From Proteles cristata cristata (lineage: Eukaryota > Chordata > Mammalia > Carnivora > Hyaenidae), in assembly GCA_017311185.1 (NCBI GenBank), contig JAESUZ010002553.1, forward strand, positions 372,001 through 436,000: 64,000 nt of DNA, read 5' to 3'. The first letter of the stretch is position 1; every line of letters starts with the position of its first letter. Shown piece after piece: positions 60,641-64,000 of the stretch. Made by a program: the position numbers and the translations under genes. Below the pieces are notes generated by a model that had not been told where the DNA came from, made no database searches, and worked only from the letters and a program-made list of their open reading frames with translations.

Positions 60641-61663
60641 AAAAAAAAAGTGTCCATGTAAGAGCGCTCAACATCACTGTAAAGACACCTCGAATATCTA
60701 AGTCCTTCTCCATTTGCAATGACCAACTTTTGGATGCTTCATGGACTCTGTCAGAGCTGGATAACTACCGCCATTGCCTATGCCACCGCCAAGGAAAGCG
60801 GCCATATTGAATCTTGCCCAGCCTAGATCAAGTGCCTTAGAGGTTTCCTGTAAGAATCTGGGCAGTTATGCTCAGTTAAGTAACTTCTTACCAGCATAGG
60901 ACAGCTACCCAATCTGAACAGAATAATCCACCTGAGGCTGGAAGAAAGCATTACATTTTGTTTCCTCTCCTCCATAGTTTATTTCCGTTAAAAATTTAGA
61001 TGGTGTCCCTTAGTTCAGCATTGCTTTTTTGCTGGTTTCATCCTGCACAGAAGGTGACTAAGTCATATTTAAGAAAGCCTGTCTCTGAAATGGGCCCCCT
61101 TCTTCATCCTGTGATCTAAATCAAAATCATTTTGGCCTTAAGCCTTCTTTATTATTACCTTCTCTTCCTGAGAGATTCGGGATGTCAAAAATTCTGTTTC
61201 CAATACATGCTGTTGTTATTTCTCCTCTCTTTGGGAAAAAGACTAATTTCTCTCTCCTTTACTAGAGCCAAAATTCTCTTTCAGTATCTTAACAATCTTT
61301 ATAGTATTTAGGATTTTGACATCCTGAAATGTTACGTATTCTTCTCTGCAGAAAAGACCTTTGAAGCAGAACTTCTAGAAATGGGGAAATCAGTGAAAAT
61401 CCATCATAATTGCTTGATTCCCCTCTGGACACATAAACTGTTCTCCGTATCTGAAGTCATTCATGGGGAAACTTTAAAGGATTATAAATTAGACAACGAA
61501 TAGTACATGTGATGAACACATTAAAACTTGCTCTTTTTTGGAAAGGTACTTCTGCTCCTCCCAAGTCCAGGGAAGTAGGAAAGTCACCTCATATGGGGAC
61601 ATGTATCACTGTAAGAGACTCAGGTGAGAAGGGCACAGCCATGCTCCCACTTGAAAGTGGTGG

Positions 61664-62125
61664 GGTTCTATCCCTTTGGGTACATACCCCATAGTGGAAT
61701 CACTGGATCATATGTTATTCCTGTTTTTAAGTTTTTAAGGAACCTTCATACTGTTTTCCAGAGCAGCTGCACCGGTTTGCATCCCCATGAACAGTGCACA
61801 AGGGTCTCCCTTTTTCTAAATCCTCACCAACACTTGTTATTTCTTGTGTTTTTGATCTTAGCCATTCTGAGAGGTGTGCGGTGATAGCTTATTGTGGTTT
61901 TGATCTGCATTTCCCCAGTGGTGAGTGATGGAGATACAGGCTTCCAGGTGTTGAATGATTAAGTCACAGGGATGAAAGAGCATAGAGAATATAGTCTATG
62001 ATATTGGAATAGCATGTATGGTGACAGATGGTAGCTATGCTTGTGGTGAGCACTGCATAATGTAGACTTGTACACCTGAAAGTAATATAACATTGCATGT
62101 CAACTATACTCAGAGAGAAGAAAGG
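61664..62125 (+). mobile_element. 5'-inverted (twin-primed) L1 insertion
   Basis: 61664-61928 reads as antisense late L1 ORF2 ('cataccccatagtggaatcactggatcat', 'ccagagcagctgcaccggtttgcatcccc', 'gattttgatctgcatttccccagtgg'-like). 61930-62115 is the sense L1 3' end ('gtatggtgacagatggtagct', 'acacctgaaagtaatataacattgcatgtcaactatactc'). This head-inverted order is the known product of twin priming. A 7-bp flank, ggttcta, recurs at 61664 and 62135 but is weak. Confidence 0.8.
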
Positions 62126-62764
62126 AAGGGGTAAGGTTCTAGAAAATCATGGAAGGACTCTTTTTTCCCCAGGCACTGCTGCACTGTCTGTGACTTCAGG
62201 TGGCTGTCACAAAAAAGAACACCAGCACCACATTAGGCCCATGCAAAACCTGTGGTTAGATTTAGACCTCAAGAAGGAAGGATGTGATACCTGACGTTAT
62301 TGTTTATTTAGACAATAACAGATTAATTAATTTTCCCTTCTTCCTGCTACCATGAAAGCATCCTGTGGAATGGATGAGAGACAACAGAAGCTGACCCGCT
62401 TAGAGTACCTCGTTCATTCCTCTTCCTCCTAGATGCCTGCCAGGTCACACCCACCTGTTCCATGTTTATTCCAGCTGCCAGGTAGAGCCTGGGGATTAAA
62501 TACTTCTTCCCTGTCCCCTCCTCACCATTAGACCCAATGTCCCCAACAGCTATCCAGCTCTCCCAACCCCAGAAGCAAGGGCTGTGAATTACCACTTAAA
62601 CAGGAGGATCTCATGAGGGTCAGGCTGTAGACCACAGGGCTAAGAGGCCCGCACTCCCAAACCACGAGAGTCACGTGTCCATAAAACCAAATGAACACAA
62701 AACACAAGAAAGGAACAATTGTCACTTCCCAAGGGATCTCTAAGACAACACTTTATACTCTGAT

Positions 62765-62925
62765 GGCATTTTATCCTCATACTTTTTTTTTTCAATAACC
62801 CACAAAAATTGTATGATCAGCTTCATCTAGTGTGCAGTCCCTCTGAAACCAGCTCTCAGAGAGGTGATGTGATTTTCCCAGTCACTCAGCCCACAAGAGG
62901 TGAAGTCAGATTTCCTGGCTGGGTT
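62765..62925 (-). mobile_element. Probable MIR copy, antisense
   Basis: 'tctcagagaggtgatgtgattttcccagtcactcagcccacaagaggtgaagtcagatttcctgg' is a diverged antisense MIR. Confidence 0.65.
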
Positions 62926-63699
62926 TGTTGAAGGCGGTTCCCTGATGACCATGCTATCAACTGCCCAAAGTCCTCGTGTTCCCTCAAGGAGAAGCTCTGT
63001 ACTTGAATCAGTCTAGTATCCTTCATGGCCTGGCCCCAATTTTTTTTAATTATTCCCAAACAAAAGGGGCTTGACGTCAGGCTCCCCGCCCACCATGCTG
63101 CACTGGGCTGGCTCCTGCTTCCATTTCCTTCCCGTAATCTCCAGGTTTGCCACAGCGGGGAGCTGTGGCCTCCCTTTGAGGGTATGCCTGCCACACTTAC
63201 AACATATGAAATACATTCAAGATACCAAATGATTTAATCCAATAAAAGATATTCAAGGGGCTGCCGACCGTACCGATTGTGTATTAAATTAATTAAAGGT
63301 GCACAGATCTATTTTGCTCAAACAGTCACAAAGGTCTCCTGGGTGTACCTTATCTCTCTTTTCATTATTTGCTTTATTTGTGGAACCTGGCCCTTGAGGT
63401 CACTGTTTTTGCTCATTTGACCCTAGTTCCTTCATTATCTCCACTCTGTCAACTCCTCTGTTCCTGAAGAAGAAGCCTAGACGTGGCTCTCAGGAATCGT
63501 GTTGGCTTCTGGTGAAACTGCACTCTGTGTGCCCACGTTGACCTTCATCTGCAGATGCACCAGTAATTGGCCTTTTTCTATTTGAACACTCAACTCTGAA
63601 TCAGTCCTGTCCTCAAAACCCCATGGTTCCATGGTTTACTCCCACAGAGACCCACATAAATTGATTTTTCTCCCAAACTTGCAAAACCTCTGTGGTGGA

Positions 63700-64000
63700 G
63701 AGTGATGACCTACCCAAAGATGTCTTCACCTTCATCCCTGACATCTGAGAATATGTCACCCTGCATGGCAACATGACTTTACAGTTGTGATTTACTTAAG
63801 GGCCTTGATATGGAGAGATGCCTGTATTATTAGAGGGAGGGGCAATATAGTCACAGGGGTCTTTATAAGAGAGAGGCAGAAGCGTCAAAGTCAAACAAAG
63901 AGATGTGACAATGAAAGCAGAGGCTGGAGTCGAAGATGGGGTGTTGAAGATGGAGGAGGGGCCAAGAGCCAAGGAAAGCAGATGCCTTTGGAATCTGGAA
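63700..64000 (+). mobile_element. Ancient MaLR/ERVL-type LTR, cut by the window end
   Basis: 'cccaaagatgtcttcaccttcatccctgacatctgagaatatgtcaccctgcatggcaacatgactttacag' and 'cacaggggtctttataagagagaggcagaagcgtcaaagtc' follow the same plan as the 35.1-kb LTR. Non-coding; its 3' end lies outside the window. Confidence 0.65.

Overview
The window is mammalian nuclear DNA from a carnivore, almost certainly a cat-family or other feliform genome. About 22 copies of a tRNA-derived CAN-SINE of the feliform type (head 'gcacctgggtggctcagtc', then 'caggtcatgatctca', a CT-rich stretch and an A-rich tail) lie on both strands. They sit among older mammalian repeats (L1, L2, MIR, MER5A-like, LTR-type) and many microsatellites. 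There are no bacterial-style genes, no RNA genes and no CRISPR array.

Only two coding segments can be supported. They are consecutive exons on the + strand: exon A at 11118-11237 (120 bp) and exon B at 28859-29032 (174 bp). Spliced together they encode 98 residues forming one complete immunoglobulin C2-type domain. I recognise this, from memory of the family, as the eighth Ig domain of DSCAM (Down syndrome cell adhesion molecule), and it differs clearly from the paralogue DSCAML1. The join runs from the domain start (PPKFVVQP) to its end (SMYLTVK). It is open, has canonical splice sites and carries the two disulfide cysteines and the core tryptophan. So the whole window is one small slice of a very large neuronal adhesion gene.

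Layout. 1-11117 is the 3' part of the upstream intron, with an L1 5'-region fragment, CAN-SINEs, MIR, L2 and MER5A-like copies; one SINE ends about 64 bp before exon A. 11238-28858 is the complete 17.6-kb intron splitting the Ig domain. It holds antisense L1 3' fragments (12.7-14.3 kb), a repeat-poor stretch (14.8-22.2 kb) and a large antisense L1 (24.9-27.3 kb) with a young SINE inside. 29033-64000 is the start of the downstream intron. It has more SINEs, a sense L1 3' end (39.7-41.1 kb), LTR-type repeats, two CpG-rich unique blocks near 52 and 54.9 kb, and a cluster of tandem repeats at 58.0-60.5 kb. A 5'-inverted (twin-primed) L1 lies at 61.7-62.1 kb.

None of the many other open frames looks like a gene. 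Most fall in SINEs, LINEs or simple repeats, or are chance frames in GC-rich DNA. I found no convincing undescribed system. The most useful leads are the CpG-retaining unique blocks as candidate regulatory elements, a SINE-supplied cryptic splice acceptor beside exon A, nested and inverted SINE/L1 structures, and candidate population markers.
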